From JBCBSS01 sp039819065 (GTDB lineage Bacteria; Bacteroidota; Bacteroidia; Cytophagales; Cyclobacteriaceae): 55,397 nt of DNA. A program made the translations under genes and the position numbers. The notes beneath the pieces are model-generated. The model searched no databases and was not told the DNA's origin. It worked only from the letters and a program-made list of their open reading frames with translations. Shown here piece by piece: positions 1 through 8,926 of the stretch (the stretch's first letter is position 1; the number at the start of each line of letters is the position of its first letter). The stretch is from positions 1-55,397 of the forward strand of contig JBCBSS010000031.1 in the NCBI GenBank assembly GCA_039819065.1, given 5' to 3'.

Positions 1-129
1 AGAATTTTAGCCTATTTTATCACAGCCTTGACCTTTTTTGTTTCGTTTTTTGGGTCAAGCCAAAAAATGAAAGAACAGCAGCTAAAGAAAGGCATTCGCA
101 ATTATCAAGGAAACCTGAACTATGAGTAG
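1..129 (+). CDS. C-terminal fragment of an unrecognised membrane protein (partial)
   Basis: An open frame runs from the first base of the window to a TAG at 127-129. It reads as a hydrophobic stretch (ILAYFITALTFFVSFFG) followed by a charged tail rich in Lys, Gln and Asn, which looks like a last transmembrane helix with a cytoplasmic end. The start lies outside the window. It ends convergently 5 bp before the stop of the cyclase gene on the other strand. The family cannot be named from 42 residues, and a chance open frame is not excluded. Confidence 0.45.
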   Translation, partial: RILAYFITALTFFVSFFGSSQKMKEQQLKKGIRNYQGNLNYE

Positions 130-134
130 CTTGG

Positions 135-1280
135 CTATGCTTGTTGTGATTTGAGGCTGTTGGGTTGAATTACCCGATCGACTTGTTCGTGTACCGCAAA
201 TAGGCTCGTGGTATTTAACTTCCCTTTCAAGGTATAATCACCAAGTGCCGTAGTCACCAATTTATCTTTGTCTTCTAAGCCAGCACAAACCTCACTGGAT
301 ATGATCAGGTCGCAATTATGCTCCTTACAAAGGCCTTGAATCCTGGCTGTGGTGTTCAAAACATCACCCGTAAAAACAATCTCTTTTTTCAAGGCTCCTA
401 TTTCCCCGGTAGTAACGTCTCCCACGTGTAGGCCCGCTTTGAAACCAGGTGCGACACCGTACTTACTTTGAAATGCATCAGCTTTCGACCTCAAGTTTTC
501 CTTAATGTCAAAAAAACAGGCCACGCAATTGTTGTTTTCGAAGCCTTGGTCAGCCTTCCATGATATTACCACTTCATCACCGATATATTGGTACACCTCT
601 CCCAGGCGATTAATAATGGGATCGGACATGACATCATAGTAGTCTCGAAGTAGCTGAAAGTATGTTTTGTGTTCCAGCCTTTCGGCAATAGTGGTAGAAT
701 CTTTCATATCCAAAAACATGAATACTCGCTTTTCCTCGATGGGCTCATTATACTTACCAGTGAAAAAATTGAGGAAGATGCTATGTCCAAGGTGCTCACT
801 GATGGCAGAATAAATCAGACATAGGATGAGTGAAAAAGACAACTGAAGTACGGTGCTGACAAACGATAAGCTCAAGAAAAACCGCAAGGTTTTATCCCAT
901 ATTTCCCCATCAGTAAACCCTAAGCCTGTTTCGAGTACCGCAGCAACTGGGTAAGTGATGGAAATGACTATCAATATTAAGGATAAATAGAGGACGAACT
1001 TGAATGTGATCTTTTTGAGAAAGCTATAACCCCTGAACCGCTTTTGTACAATTAGGGTCTCTATCATCCCCACCAAACAACCGGTAATGAAAATGGCTAT
1101 ACTGGCAAAAATGAATACCGGTACGGTTAAGCTGATGTCGGTGCCAGGGTTGAGGTTTTGGTTGCGAGTCGCCAAAGTATCCGACAGCAGAAACGACATG
1201 CCGGTTAAATACCAGATGACGCCGAAAGGTATGATCTTACCGACATTTCTTTTGAACTTAGGCGAGGTGATTAAGGACAT
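135..1280 (-). CDS. Membrane-anchored class III adenylate/guanylate cyclase
   Basis: A 381-residue protein with about four membrane helices (near residues 16-34, 52-72, 95-117 and 133-159) followed by a cytoplasmic class III nucleotide cyclase domain from about residue 184. The domain has both metal-binding aspartates (D191 in FLDMKDST and D235 in YQYIGDE) and the transition-state Asn/Arg segment (FTGDVLNTTARIQ). It should make cAMP or cGMP from ATP or GTP at the inner membrane; the nucleotide cannot be told by eye. No separate sensor domain is visible, so the helices may sense the signal. It follows the galactose operon on the same strand with an 82-bp gap, so co-transcription is possible but unproven. 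Confidence 0.88.
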   Translation of the reverse strand: MSLITSPKFKRNVGKIIPFGVIWYLTGMSFLLSDTLATRNQNLNPGTDISLTVPVFIFASIAIFITGCLVGMIETLIVQKRFRGYSFLKKITFKFVLYLSLILIVISITYPVAAVLETGLGFTDGEIWDKTLRFFLSLSFVSTVLQLSFSLILCLIYSAISEHLGHSIFLNFFTGKYNEPIEEKRVFMFLDMKDSTTIAERLEHKTYFQLLRDYYDVMSDPIINRLGEVYQYIGDEVVISWKADQGFENNNCVACFFDIKENLRSKADAFQSKYGVAPGFKAGLHVGDVTTGEIGALKKEIVFTGDVLNTTARIQGLCKEHNCDLIISSEVCAGLEDKDKLVTTALGDYTLKGKLNTTSLFAVHEQVDRVIQPNSLKSQQA

Positions 1281-1362
1281 CCTTAGGTCTACGGATAGTA
1301 ATAACCTAAGTTAACCGATCTGTTGATATTAAAGGATAGATGCTGTAGTTGAATTGGCTCGC

Positions 1363-2400
1363 TTATACTTCAAGATAGTGCTGTTCTGGCAGATCCCTGA
1401 GTTTTTGAGCGGCCATCTCAGCAGTAATATCGCGCTGAGGATAGCCCAGCATTTCGAAACCTACCATGAACTTCTTCACCGTGGCAGAACGCAACAAAGG
1501 CGGGTAGAAATGCATATGGAAATGCCACTCAGGATGATCTTCCCCATCAGTAGGTGCCTGATGAATACCAGCAGAATAAGGGAAGGATACTTCAAACAGG
1601 TTATCGTATTTAGTAGTCAGGCGTTTGAGAATGTCTGCGTACGCGCTAACGGTCTGATCGTCGAATTGGTTGATATGTTGATGTGCAGTGCGACTGATGA
1701 TCATGGTCTCGTAGGGCCAAGTAGCCCAGAACGGCACTAACGCCACGAAATGGTCATTCTCTAATAGAATACGATCTCCGGATGCCAGTTCTTTGGCCAA
1801 ATAGGCCGAGAGCAAAGTTTGACCACGCTTTTCGAAATATGCCGCCTGTCGTTGTTGTTCTTTCAGTGGTTCATTGGGGACATGGCTGGTAGCCCATATC
1901 TGCCCGTGCGGGTGAGGATTACTACATCCCATGATCTCACCTTTGTTTTCGAAGATCTGCACATAGTTGACATAATCCAACGCTCCTAAAGTGCGATATT
2001 CATTTTGCCAGAGCCGGATAACTTTTTCTATACCTTCTACCGACATGCGAGGCAGCGTGAGACTGTGATCAGGTGAAAAACAGATCACCCGACAAAGTCC
2101 CTTTTCAGGCTCTGCCACCAAAAGGTCGTCATCGTCTAAAATGTCGTTACCATCGTGATTGGCTAGTGCGGCAAAGTCGTTGGTGAATACGAACGTGTCC
2201 TCATATTGTGGGTTCTTATCTCCGCTGGCGCGGGTATTGCCGGGACATAAGTAGCAACTGGGATCATAAGTCGGCCGGTCATCACCAACTGTCTTTTCTA
2301 CCTTCCCTTGCCATGGGCGTTTGGCACGATGTGGGGAAACTAATACCCACTCTCCGGTGAGTATGTTCTTGCGGCGGTGTGAGTGTTCCTGGATGTCCAT
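1363..2400 (-). CDS. galT: Galactose-1-phosphate uridylyltransferase
   Basis: A 345-residue GalT, normal length for the family. It moves UMP from UDP-glucose to galactose-1-phosphate in the Leloir pathway through a uridylylated histidine. The active-site HPH motif is present in GCSNPHPHGQIWA, and the metal-binding cysteine region (CYLCPGN) lies near the N-terminus. The C-terminal half keeps the second HIT-like region with EWHFHMHFYPP. It is the last gene of a symporter-galK-galT operon; its start codon is 1 bp after the galK stop. No galE or aldose epimerase is in the window. Confidence 0.95.
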   Translation of the reverse strand: MDIQEHSHRRKNILTGEWVLVSPHRAKRPWQGKVEKTVGDDRPTYDPSCYLCPGNTRASGDKNPQYEDTFVFTNDFAALANHDGNDILDDDDLLVAEPEKGLCRVICFSPDHSLTLPRMSVEGIEKVIRLWQNEYRTLGALDYVNYVQIFENKGEIMGCSNPHPHGQIWATSHVPNEPLKEQQRQAAYFEKRGQTLLSAYLAKELASGDRILLENDHFVALVPFWATWPYETMIISRTAHQHINQFDDQTVSAYADILKRLTTKYDNLFEVSFPYSAGIHQAPTDGEDHPEWHFHMHFYPPLLRSATVKKFMVGFEMLGYPQRDITAEMAAQKLRDLPEQHYLEV

Positions 2401-2401
2401 C

Positions 2402-3553
2402 TTATTCTACTTGACTTGTGCCCCCGGCGATGTTCACTTCGTACACCTTAGGGTCTATGTTAAATTTCGTTTTGTAAGCATTAATGACTCTTTCTTTCAC
2501 TTCTTCTAGGCTGTCCTTTCGAATAAGGTTGATGGTGCAACCTCCAAAGCCTCCACCCATCATTCTGGCCCCTAATACCTCAGGCATGGATTGCGTCGTT
2601 TCTACCAGCAAATCAAGCTCAGGGCAACTCACTTCGTATTGTTTACTAAGGCCGGTATGTGTCTCGTACATCAATGCCCCCAACTCTCTGAGATCTCCTT
2701 TTTCAAGGGCACTGGCAGCCAATGTTACGCGCTCAATTTCACCGAAAATGAATTTCGCCCGATCACCCACCTTTCCAGGCATATCTGAAATAGTCTGTGC
2801 CAGCATATCGTGAGTACAATCCCTAAGCGATTCAACCCCACCAAATTTCCTGTTTAAGATCTCGACCGCTTCATTACACTCTTGTCTCCTCACATTATAT
2901 TCTGATGAGGCCAGTGAATGCTTCACTTGGGAATCGAAGAGTAACAGGCAGTAATCGCCCAATTCAGCTGGATAATAAGAATAGCTCAAGTCGCGGCAGT
3001 CTAGCTTGATAACGTGACCTGCCTTGGAAAAAACACTGGCAAACTGATCCATAATCCCGCACTTCACGCCTACAAAGTCGTTCTCTGCCTTTTGTGCCGA
3101 CTTCACTAGTTCTATGGGAGTTAATTCAAGATCAAAGAGTAGTTGAAGACCGTAGCCAGTGCCGCATTCTAACGCAGCCGAAGAAGACATACCTGAGCCT
3201 ATGGGAATCGTACCGCCAAAAACGCAGTCGAAGCCTTCTATTTTATGGCCTTGCTGTTGTAATTGATCGATCACACCAGCCATGTATTTCGCCCAGGGTG
3301 TGGTTACTGATTGTATGTCATTGAGCGAGAAGGAAACCTCTTCTTCAAAATCGAGGGCAGTGATGCGAACCTCATTACTCTCGTTAGCCCTGAGGGCCAA
3401 AACGGTCTCTTTATCCACCGCCGCTGGCATTACGAAGCCCAAATTGTAGTCTGTGTGTTCGCCAATCAGGTTGATCCTTCCAGGTGATCTTACCAGTATC
3501 GGCTTTCCTTCATATTTCTTTTCAAAAGAGGCTTCGTAATACTTATAATTCAT
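2402..3553 (-). CDS. galK: Galactokinase
   Basis: A 383-residue GHMP kinase that phosphorylates galactose at C1 with ATP. All three signatures are present: the galactokinase signature at the N-terminus (GRINLIGEHTDYNLGFVMP), the ATP-binding motif (PIGSGMSSSAALE) and the C-terminal motif (MMGGGFGGCTINLI). It sits between the sugar symporter (3-bp gap) and galT (1-bp gap), so galactose uptake and its first two catabolic steps are made from one message. Length and start are those expected. Confidence 0.96.
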   Translation of the reverse strand: MNYKYYEASFEKKYEGKPILVRSPGRINLIGEHTDYNLGFVMPAAVDKETVLALRANESNEVRITALDFEEEVSFSLNDIQSVTTPWAKYMAGVIDQLQQQGHKIEGFDCVFGGTIPIGSGMSSSAALECGTGYGLQLLFDLELTPIELVKSAQKAENDFVGVKCGIMDQFASVFSKAGHVIKLDCRDLSYSYYPAELGDYCLLLFDSQVKHSLASSEYNVRRQECNEAVEILNRKFGGVESLRDCTHDMLAQTISDMPGKVGDRAKFIFGEIERVTLAASALEKGDLRELGALMYETHTGLSKQYEVSCPELDLLVETTQSMPEVLGARMMGGGFGGCTINLIRKDSLEEVKERVINAYKTKFNIDPKVYEVNIAGGTSQVE

Positions 3554-3556
3554 TTT

Positions 3557-5395
3557 TTACCAGAATACAGAATAGAGGGCCACCAATATGCCCAAGATCA
3601 AGATGGAACCGACCACGAAGGTGCCGCTCAACTCGAACCAACTATTGTCCATAGTCTCTTCGCTCGATTCACTTTCGTTTGCGGTTTGGAATTTTAACAA
3701 TGAGATGACCATGGCTATCATAATGACACCCGTAATAGAACCTCTCACCACATTGGATAGCCCAAGCAGGTCAAGGCCATGGTATATAGGTACACCAATG
3801 GTCGCCATGATGATACCAATCATACCATAGCGGAGCCATTGTTTGTCTATTTGTACAGATTTAGAATAGTCGTGCTTTTTATCAAGCACACTTACCAGCA
3901 TCATGATGAAAAGCAAGATGCAGAATACAATACCCATTCTATCGAGGAACGGTAACGCTTCGATCAGACCAAATGCCCATGATAGTGGAATAGCGATTAC
4001 TGCAACGACCAAAGCGGCATTAGCGGTGGTGCGCTTCCAGAAAATACCCATCATGAAGATGGCTACCACCGCGGGCGTCACATAGCCAGAGAAGTCTTGA
4101 ATGAATTGGAATACCTGATCAAAGCTTGATAGCTGTGGAGCGGTGAGCATAGCCAATACCAATGCTACTACGCCAACCACTCGGCCTGTCACCACCAAGC
4201 GTGATTCAGAGGCATTTTTATTGAAATAGTTCTTATAAATGTCCATCGTAAAGATGGTGGCTGTACTATTGATCATAGAGGCCAGTGACGAAACGATAGC
4301 TGCGGTCAGTGCGGCAAAGGAAAGCCCTTTTAAGCCAACCGGTAGAATATTCAACAGCACCGGATAAGCCTTGTCAGATTTGATAATACCTTTGGTAGCA
4401 TCTGTCATGGCCGAGGTGTATTCGCCTCCACCACCTTCACGGGTTACCAATACGTACATGGCAATACCAGGAATTACCACGATCAGTGGCATAAGCAATT
4501 TTAGAAATCCTGCGAACAGCAACCCATTTCTAGCGTGGTGAATATCCTTAGCCGCCAGTGCCCGTTGTGTGATGTATTGGTTAAAGCCCCAATAGCCAAT
4601 GTTGGCAATCCACATACCGCCAAACAATACCGTTAAGCCAGGTAAATCGAGGTAGGCGTCTTTCTTGCCCCCATCACCATCGGGGATCATAAAGTCCCCC
4701 TTGGTAAAGATCATAGTGAAGTGATCCGCAGCTTCTTTTCGTAAATCGCCCAAGCCAGCCATGAAATCCCCGCCCCCAACAAGCTTCAAAGAAAGGAAGG
4801 CAGTGAATAAACCTCCTATGACCAGGAAGACTACCTGTACAACATCTGTCCACGCTACCGCTTTCAGTCCTCCATAAAGCGAGTAGACGACGGCGAACAA
4901 TGCCAGTCCGATCATCCCCCAAACAAAGTCGACTCCTAAGATTGCCTCCAGGTTCAAAGCACCCAGGTATAGGACTGAGGATAAGTTGACGAAGACATAT
5001 AACAATAGCCAAAATACGGCTAGACTGGTTCTTACTTTGCTATTGTAGCGTTTCTCAAGAAACTGTGGCATCGTATAGATCTGCTTCTCAAGAAATACAG
5101 GCATAAAAAAGATACCTACTAGAATAAGCGTAGCAGCGGCCATCCATTCGTAAGTACTGATGGCAAGACCCATGGCGAAGCCCGAACCTTGCATACCTAC
5201 AAACTGCTCGGCTGAAATATTAGAAGCTACTAGAGAGGCTCCGATCGCCCACCAGGGTAAGGCCTTACTGGCTAGAAAGTAATCGCTTGAATCCTTTTTG
5301 TGTCCCTTCTTCTCACGGGACACGAGCAGTCCCACGGCGATGATCAAAAGGCAATAGGCAATGAAAATAACTACGTCAACAGTTCCAAAATTCAT
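3557..5395 (-). CDS. Sodium:galactose/glucose-type symporter (SSS family)
   Basis: A 612-residue polytopic protein of the sodium:solute symporter family, with about 14 predicted helices starting at VDVVIFIAYCLLIIAVGLLV. Family hallmarks are the N-terminal segment ending in PWWAIGASLVASNISAEQFVG, the GGLKAVAWTDVVQ motif in the middle and the SLASMINSTATIFTMDIY segment, which carries the conserved serine region of the sodium site. It likely imports galactose with Na+ at the inner membrane, inferred from the galK-galT genes that follow it directly. It is the first gene of the operon. I see no convincing promoter box or regulator gene in the 339-bp gap upstream. Confidence 0.93.
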   Translation of the reverse strand: MNFGTVDVVIFIAYCLLIIAVGLLVSREKKGHKKDSSDYFLASKALPWWAIGASLVASNISAEQFVGMQGSGFAMGLAISTYEWMAAATLILVGIFFMPVFLEKQIYTMPQFLEKRYNSKVRTSLAVFWLLLYVFVNLSSVLYLGALNLEAILGVDFVWGMIGLALFAVVYSLYGGLKAVAWTDVVQVVFLVIGGLFTAFLSLKLVGGGDFMAGLGDLRKEAADHFTMIFTKGDFMIPDGDGGKKDAYLDLPGLTVLFGGMWIANIGYWGFNQYITQRALAAKDIHHARNGLLFAGFLKLLMPLIVVIPGIAMYVLVTREGGGGEYTSAMTDATKGIIKSDKAYPVLLNILPVGLKGLSFAALTAAIVSSLASMINSTATIFTMDIYKNYFNKNASESRLVVTGRVVGVVALVLAMLTAPQLSSFDQVFQFIQDFSGYVTPAVVAIFMMGIFWKRTTANAALVVAVIAIPLSWAFGLIEALPFLDRMGIVFCILLFIMMLVSVLDKKHDYSKSVQIDKQWLRYGMIGIIMATIGVPIYHGLDLLGLSNVVRGSITGVIMIAMVISLLKFQTANESESSEETMDNSWFELSGTFVVGSILILGILVALYSVFW

Positions 5396-5734
5396 GGCTA
5401 ATAATTTCGTGTGGCTAAAATTGGCTTATCTTTTTATCTGGATCTACTTTGGAAAGATCGAGACAGGGTAAGATAGCTAATTAATTTCATTGCTCACAAG
5501 TAACGCAAAGGAAAACTGTTGAGGCTTTGTTCTATCCTGTGCCTACCTGATTTGGGGTCTATGACTAAAGAGCGATAACGCACAAAATAGCCTCAAAAAG
5601 CTTTGACTGAAATAAACAATAAGGGTATTTTTCACTTATTATGAAGTGCCAATCTTATCTTTCCAGTGTCAATCTGATAGACAGGGTGATGGCTTCATTT
5701 ACTCTTTAACCTTCATCAAACCGGACCAACCAAA
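5396..5734. other. Intergenic region between divergent gal operon and MOSC gene
   Basis: A 339-bp stretch with no coding potential that I can support. It must hold the promoters of both the galactose operon (minus strand) and the MOSC gene (plus strand). I see no good match to the Bacteroidota TANNTTTG box and no strong palindrome; a 6-bp inverted repeat at 5618-5640 is too weak to name. Confidence 0.5.
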
Positions 5735-6373
5735 ATGAAACTGGATTCAATTTTCGTCGGAAAACCAAGGCAGGTCGAGAATCAGGGTAAAATGGTCACC
5801 ACCGGTATTTTTAAAGAAAAAATCACGGGCCCTGTAGGTGTAACCAAACTGAATGTTGAGGGAGACCAGCAAGCCGACCTCAAAGTACATGGGGGAGTCG
5901 AAAAGGCAGTATATGCCTACCCATCTGAGCATTATCAGTTCTGGAAAGAGAAAAGGCCTAACCTTGCGTTTGGGCCAGGTAGGTTTGGGGAGAATCTGTC
6001 AATTACAGGTTTGAGCGAGAAAGATGTTTGCATTGGAGACACCTACAAAATAGGCTCAGTAGTTTTCATGGTCAAATCCCCCAGAATGCCTTGTTTCAAG
6101 CTCGGCATCAAAATGAACGATCCCAGATTCGTAAAGGACTTCATGGATGCGAATTTGACGGGTTTCTACTTCTGCGTTCTAGAGGAGGGTGAAATAGAAG
6201 CGGGTAATCGCATTGAGAAAATAGACGAGGATGGCCATGGTCTGACAGTGGATGAGACGGCTCGATTATATGCATTGGACAAGGATAATAATGCACTGCT
6301 ACGAAAAGCAGCGTCCTCTCCTAGCCTCCCTACTGATTGGGTCGAATTCTATCAAAAACGCCTTGATAAATAA
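5735..6373 (+). CDS. MOSC domain-containing protein (YiiM-like)
   Basis: A 212-residue protein with a MOSC beta-barrel over its first about 160 residues and a C-terminal extension as in YiiM-type proteins. Family features are HGGVEKAVYAYPSEHY, FGENLSI and the conserved cysteine in SPRMPCFKL, which in characterised relatives binds the molybdenum cofactor. YiiM relatives reduce N-hydroxylated compounds with Moco; that role is inferred. It is a single plus-strand gene that converges on the acetyltransferase gene 30 bp away. No cofactor synthesis gene is nearby. Confidence 0.88.
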   Translation: MKLDSIFVGKPRQVENQGKMVTTGIFKEKITGPVGVTKLNVEGDQQADLKVHGGVEKAVYAYPSEHYQFWKEKRPNLAFGPGRFGENLSITGLSEKDVCIGDTYKIGSVVFMVKSPRMPCFKLGIKMNDPRFVKDFMDANLTGFYFCVLEEGEIEAGNRIEKIDEDGHGLTVDETARLYALDKDNNALLRKAASSPSLPTDWVEFYQKRLDK

Positions 6374-6403
6374 TCCTCGGTAATAAGCTTTTCTAATGGT
6401 TAT

Positions 6404-6913
6404 CTAGAAATCCAGTTTAGCCCATACCTCAGGCTTCAACTGATATACAAAACAATCATCGGCTCCAAACTTTCTGGGCTCAACAAATTCAAAACCAAGC
6501 CGCTCATAGAATCGATGGGCATCCATGTTAGAAGCCAAAGGGTCAAGCAAGATGACTTTTGCCTTGTAATGGTTAAAGCACTTACGGATAGCGATTTTCA
6601 TCATCTCAGAGCCATAACCCTTGTTTAGTTCGGTCGCCTCGCCAATCCAAATGTCCAGGGCCATCGTATGGGGAGCCACAGCACCCCAATACTTTTGGGG
6701 ATCGAGGTAGCAATCCATAATCTGCATGAAACCAATGGGCTTTCGATCCAACTCCGCGATGAGTTGCTCCCTCCAATCCTCATCGTTTGGAATCTCTTCT
6801 TCCCATTCCCAATCGTCATTCGGGTCTGACAGGATCACGTGGGGCTGTTGATCCCAATGCCTCAATAAAGGAATATCATCTACAGTAGCTGGCCGAAATG
6901 TAATTTGTGTCAT
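6404..6913 (-). CDS. GNAT acetyltransferase resembling AAC(6') aminoglycoside acetyltransferases
   Basis: A 169-residue single-domain GNAT protein. The acetyl-CoA loop is LNKGYGSEMMKIA, and the order of motifs (IGFMQI, then ALDIWIG, then DPLASNMDAHRFYERLGFE) is the one seen in the AAC(6')-Ib/AacA4 branch. It would transfer an acetyl group from acetyl-CoA to an amine. Substrate is unknown; chromosomal relatives of this branch need not give drug resistance. The gene starts 8 bp after the membrane protein gene upstream, so the two are likely co-transcribed. Confidence 0.8.
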   Translation of the reverse strand: MTQITFRPATVDDIPLLRHWDQQPHVILSDPNDDWEWEEEIPNDEDWREQLIAELDRKPIGFMQIMDCYLDPQKYWGAVAPHTMALDIWIGEATELNKGYGSEMMKIAIRKCFNHYKAKVILLDPLASNMDAHRFYERLGFEFVEPRKFGADDCFVYQLKPEVWAKLDF

Positions 6914-6921
6914 GGTTTGAT

Positions 6922-7596
6922 TTACGCTGCTTCTTTTAGCAAAGTTTGGCGGATAGAAAATATGTGTAGGAAAATAGCAACCTGCAACATCACCGCCGGT
7001 AGTAAAACATAAGGAAAAGACACAAACTCAACACCCTGATCAGTCGTGGCAAAATCCCCGGAGTAGAAGGAATAGATAAAAGAAAAGCCGGTAAGCGATA
7101 GAATGGAAAGTGAAATGATGTTCCACACTAAAATGCCTTTGCCTTTCACTCTTCCCTTTTGGGCTAAGAAGCCCATCGGTAGTGCCGAGATACCTACCAG
7201 TATATCATAATTCAGCCCCTCGAATGTTACCCTTTGCGGAAAGGTACCATCGACAAAAGCGCTGAAGATGAGCAATTCCACCACAATTCTAAAGGACTGC
7301 AAATAAACAGGGATGTACTTTGAGGTCTTAACAAGCAATGGTTTGAATGAGGCTAATCGGGTGGTGTAAATCATACCGATTATCATAGGTATAATAATCA
7401 ATAATGGCACCTTGGGAGGCATACCAAAATCGAGCAGCACGCCTGACTTCACCAACAAAAAGATGTAAACGAGCCAAGCCAATACAAAGCCAAGATAAAG
7501 ACCCGTGGCTTTGACGAATTGATTGGCGTTGCGCAGAATGACCAGTAACATAAATACAGAGACGCCTGACCATAAATAGAATCCTATTGCTGTCAT
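6922..7596 (-). CDS. Polytopic membrane protein of unknown function
   Basis: A 224-residue, strongly hydrophobic protein with six or seven likely membrane helices and short loops, starting with a helix at about residues 4-22. I do not recognise the family. It lies just upstream of, and 8 bp from, the acetyltransferase gene, so the two probably form a small operon. Its start is 19 bp from a direct-repeat element (7616-7772), which therefore occupies its promoter region. Confidence 0.75.
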   Translation of the reverse strand: MTAIGFYLWSGVSVFMLLVILRNANQFVKATGLYLGFVLAWLVYIFLLVKSGVLLDFGMPPKVPLLIIIPMIIGMIYTTRLASFKPLLVKTSKYIPVYLQSFRIVVELLIFSAFVDGTFPQRVTFEGLNYDILVGISALPMGFLAQKGRVKGKGILVWNIISLSILSLTGFSFIYSFYSGDFATTDQGVEFVSFPYVLLPAVMLQVAIFLHIFSIRQTLLKEAA

Positions 7597-7615
7597 TGAT
7601 TTGATCGAATAAATG

Positions 7616-7772
7616 TAATAAACCCAAGGTTAGAAGCCTGGACACAAGCTTCCAGAGCAAAGCCCCGAGGAATTAAATTATAACGTTCGGGTCTGCCGAA
7701 GCTTTAACGAAGGTACATCTCGTCTGCCAATCGATTACCGCCCAAACTTTAAGCGACCGCGAAGGCAGATTA
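7616..7772. repeat. Direct repeat, left copy (flanks the AraC gene)
   Basis: About 157 bp that recur as a 120-bp version at 8804-8923 in the same orientation. Shared blocks are an AAACCC start, AAGCTTCC..GCAAAGCCC, GAATTAAA, TCTGCCGAAGCTTTA and a closing GCGAAGGCAGATTA. TCTGCC near the middle and GGCAGA near the end are inverted, so each copy can fold. The left copy has about 37 extra bases between these arms. It lies between the AraC gene's end and the membrane protein's start. Confidence 0.75.
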
Positions 7773-7828
7773 GTAAACCCTCCAACTAAGATAGGTAAGG
7801 CCATTGATGCGTGATTTGACCGAGATTG

Positions 7829-8773
7829 CTATTTTCCGCTGATCGCAGAAGGGCTCACACCATGCATTCTGGTGAAGAATCGGGTAAATGCGGCCAATTC
7901 CGAAAACCCCGTGATCAAGGCTACCTCAGTCATGGTATGCTTTTGCTCTCTCAAAAGTGCCAGCGCCTTTTGATAGCGCAATTTGGCGATATACTGTTGA
8001 GGTGTCAGCCCTGTGAATCGCTTAAATACACGAAGCAGATGAAACCTTGAAAGTGTGCTACATTGGCTTAATTCGTCCAAAGTTATTGACCAGCTTTGTG
8101 TTTGATGAATGTAATCCAATGCGCGTAAAACCCTTCTGAGTAATTCGTTTTTAGTAGCCTTCTTGACAGCATCAAAGTCATCGGACTTGCTATACAATTT
8201 ACTTTCTCTGACAAGCACAAAAGCCATAAACCCAGCTAACAATTCATTTTCGCGTTCACTGTCAACATGCTGATAGGACTGATAAAAATCACTCAACTTG
8301 CTCACCCAGCTTTTGAAGTATTCATCCTGCCAGCCAATTCTGGGCACTACATGCATGACACCGCCCTGCTTTTGAAAGGGGCTATCTAAAAGTTGTTGGG
8401 TATGGCTGGTTAATGTTGAAGACACACCTTCATACAGACTTTGCCCAAAATGGATATTGAAAGTATGGGTAGGTGTGCGATCATCAATGACAAGGTCATA
8501 ATATTGCCCTTCATTGGTAACGGCATACGTGCACTCATTGACCTTAAAAGAGTTGCCTTCACTGGTAATCCTACTGCTACCTTTGAGGTTGACAAAAACA
8601 CTGAATGGCCCTCTGATATCTTTTCTTTCTGTGTGCCTTGTTGCTGTATTGAGGACTACACTAGGCCACCCTTCTCCTGGCAGGATGTTTCCATAAAGGT
8701 CTCGTCTGGAAGCAAAGCCATTCTCAGCTTGTTTACGTAACCATTGAATGTCTGGAAATTCGTGGATAATCAT
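7829..8773 (-). CDS. AraC-family transcriptional regulator
   Basis: A 314-residue regulator. The N-terminal about 180 residues form a cupin-like effector region; the last about 100 residues are the double helix-turn-helix domain (from LDYIHQTQSWSITLDELS to the closing FTRFFTRMHGVSPSAI, which matches the usual FxRxFKxxxGxSPxxYR end with a shorter tail). It should bind DNA and respond to an unknown small ligand. It stands alone on the minus strand and is bracketed by two copies of a direct repeat, so its targets cannot be inferred from neighbours with confidence; the adjacent membrane protein/acetyltransferase pair is the first guess. Confidence 0.9.
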   Translation of the reverse strand: MIIHEFPDIQWLRKQAENGFASRRDLYGNILPGEGWPSVVLNTATRHTERKDIRGPFSVFVNLKGSSRITSEGNSFKVNECTYAVTNEGQYYDLVIDDRTPTHTFNIHFGQSLYEGVSSTLTSHTQQLLDSPFQKQGGVMHVVPRIGWQDEYFKSWVSKLSDFYQSYQHVDSERENELLAGFMAFVLVRESKLYSKSDDFDAVKKATKNELLRRVLRALDYIHQTQSWSITLDELSQCSTLSRFHLLRVFKRFTGLTPQQYIAKLRYQKALALLREQKHTMTEVALITGFSELAAFTRFFTRMHGVSPSAISGK

Positions 8774-8803
8774 GGCCTTCGTTTATCCGGTATAAAAAAT
8801 GAT

Positions 8804-8923
8804 ATTAAACCCCTGGGAGAATCCTGGAACCGAGCTTCCGGGCAAAGCCCTGGGGAATTAAACTACAACCTTCTCGTCTGCCGAAGCTTTAGCCATGGCG
8901 CAAGCACCCGCGAAGGCAGATTA
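8804..8923. repeat. Direct repeat, right copy (flanks the AraC gene)
   Basis: Second, shorter copy of the element at 7616-7772, same orientation. It holds the TCTGCCGAAGCTTTA arm and the closing GCGAAGGCAGATTA. It fills the gap between the 3' end of the RNA ligase-like gene and the AraC start. Confidence 0.75.
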
Positions 8924-8926
8924 AAG

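Noticed and set aside
6404..6913. Reading the AAC(6')-like protein as a drug-resistance gene
   Set aside because: The similarity is to the fold and motif order only. It is chromosomal, next to an unknown membrane protein, with no mobile element or resistance context.
7328..7660. 110-codon minus-strand frame overlapping the membrane protein gene
   Set aside because: It is the same strand in another frame; the 224-residue frame has clean membrane helices and operon spacing, while this one is Leu/Arg-rich noise running into a repeat.
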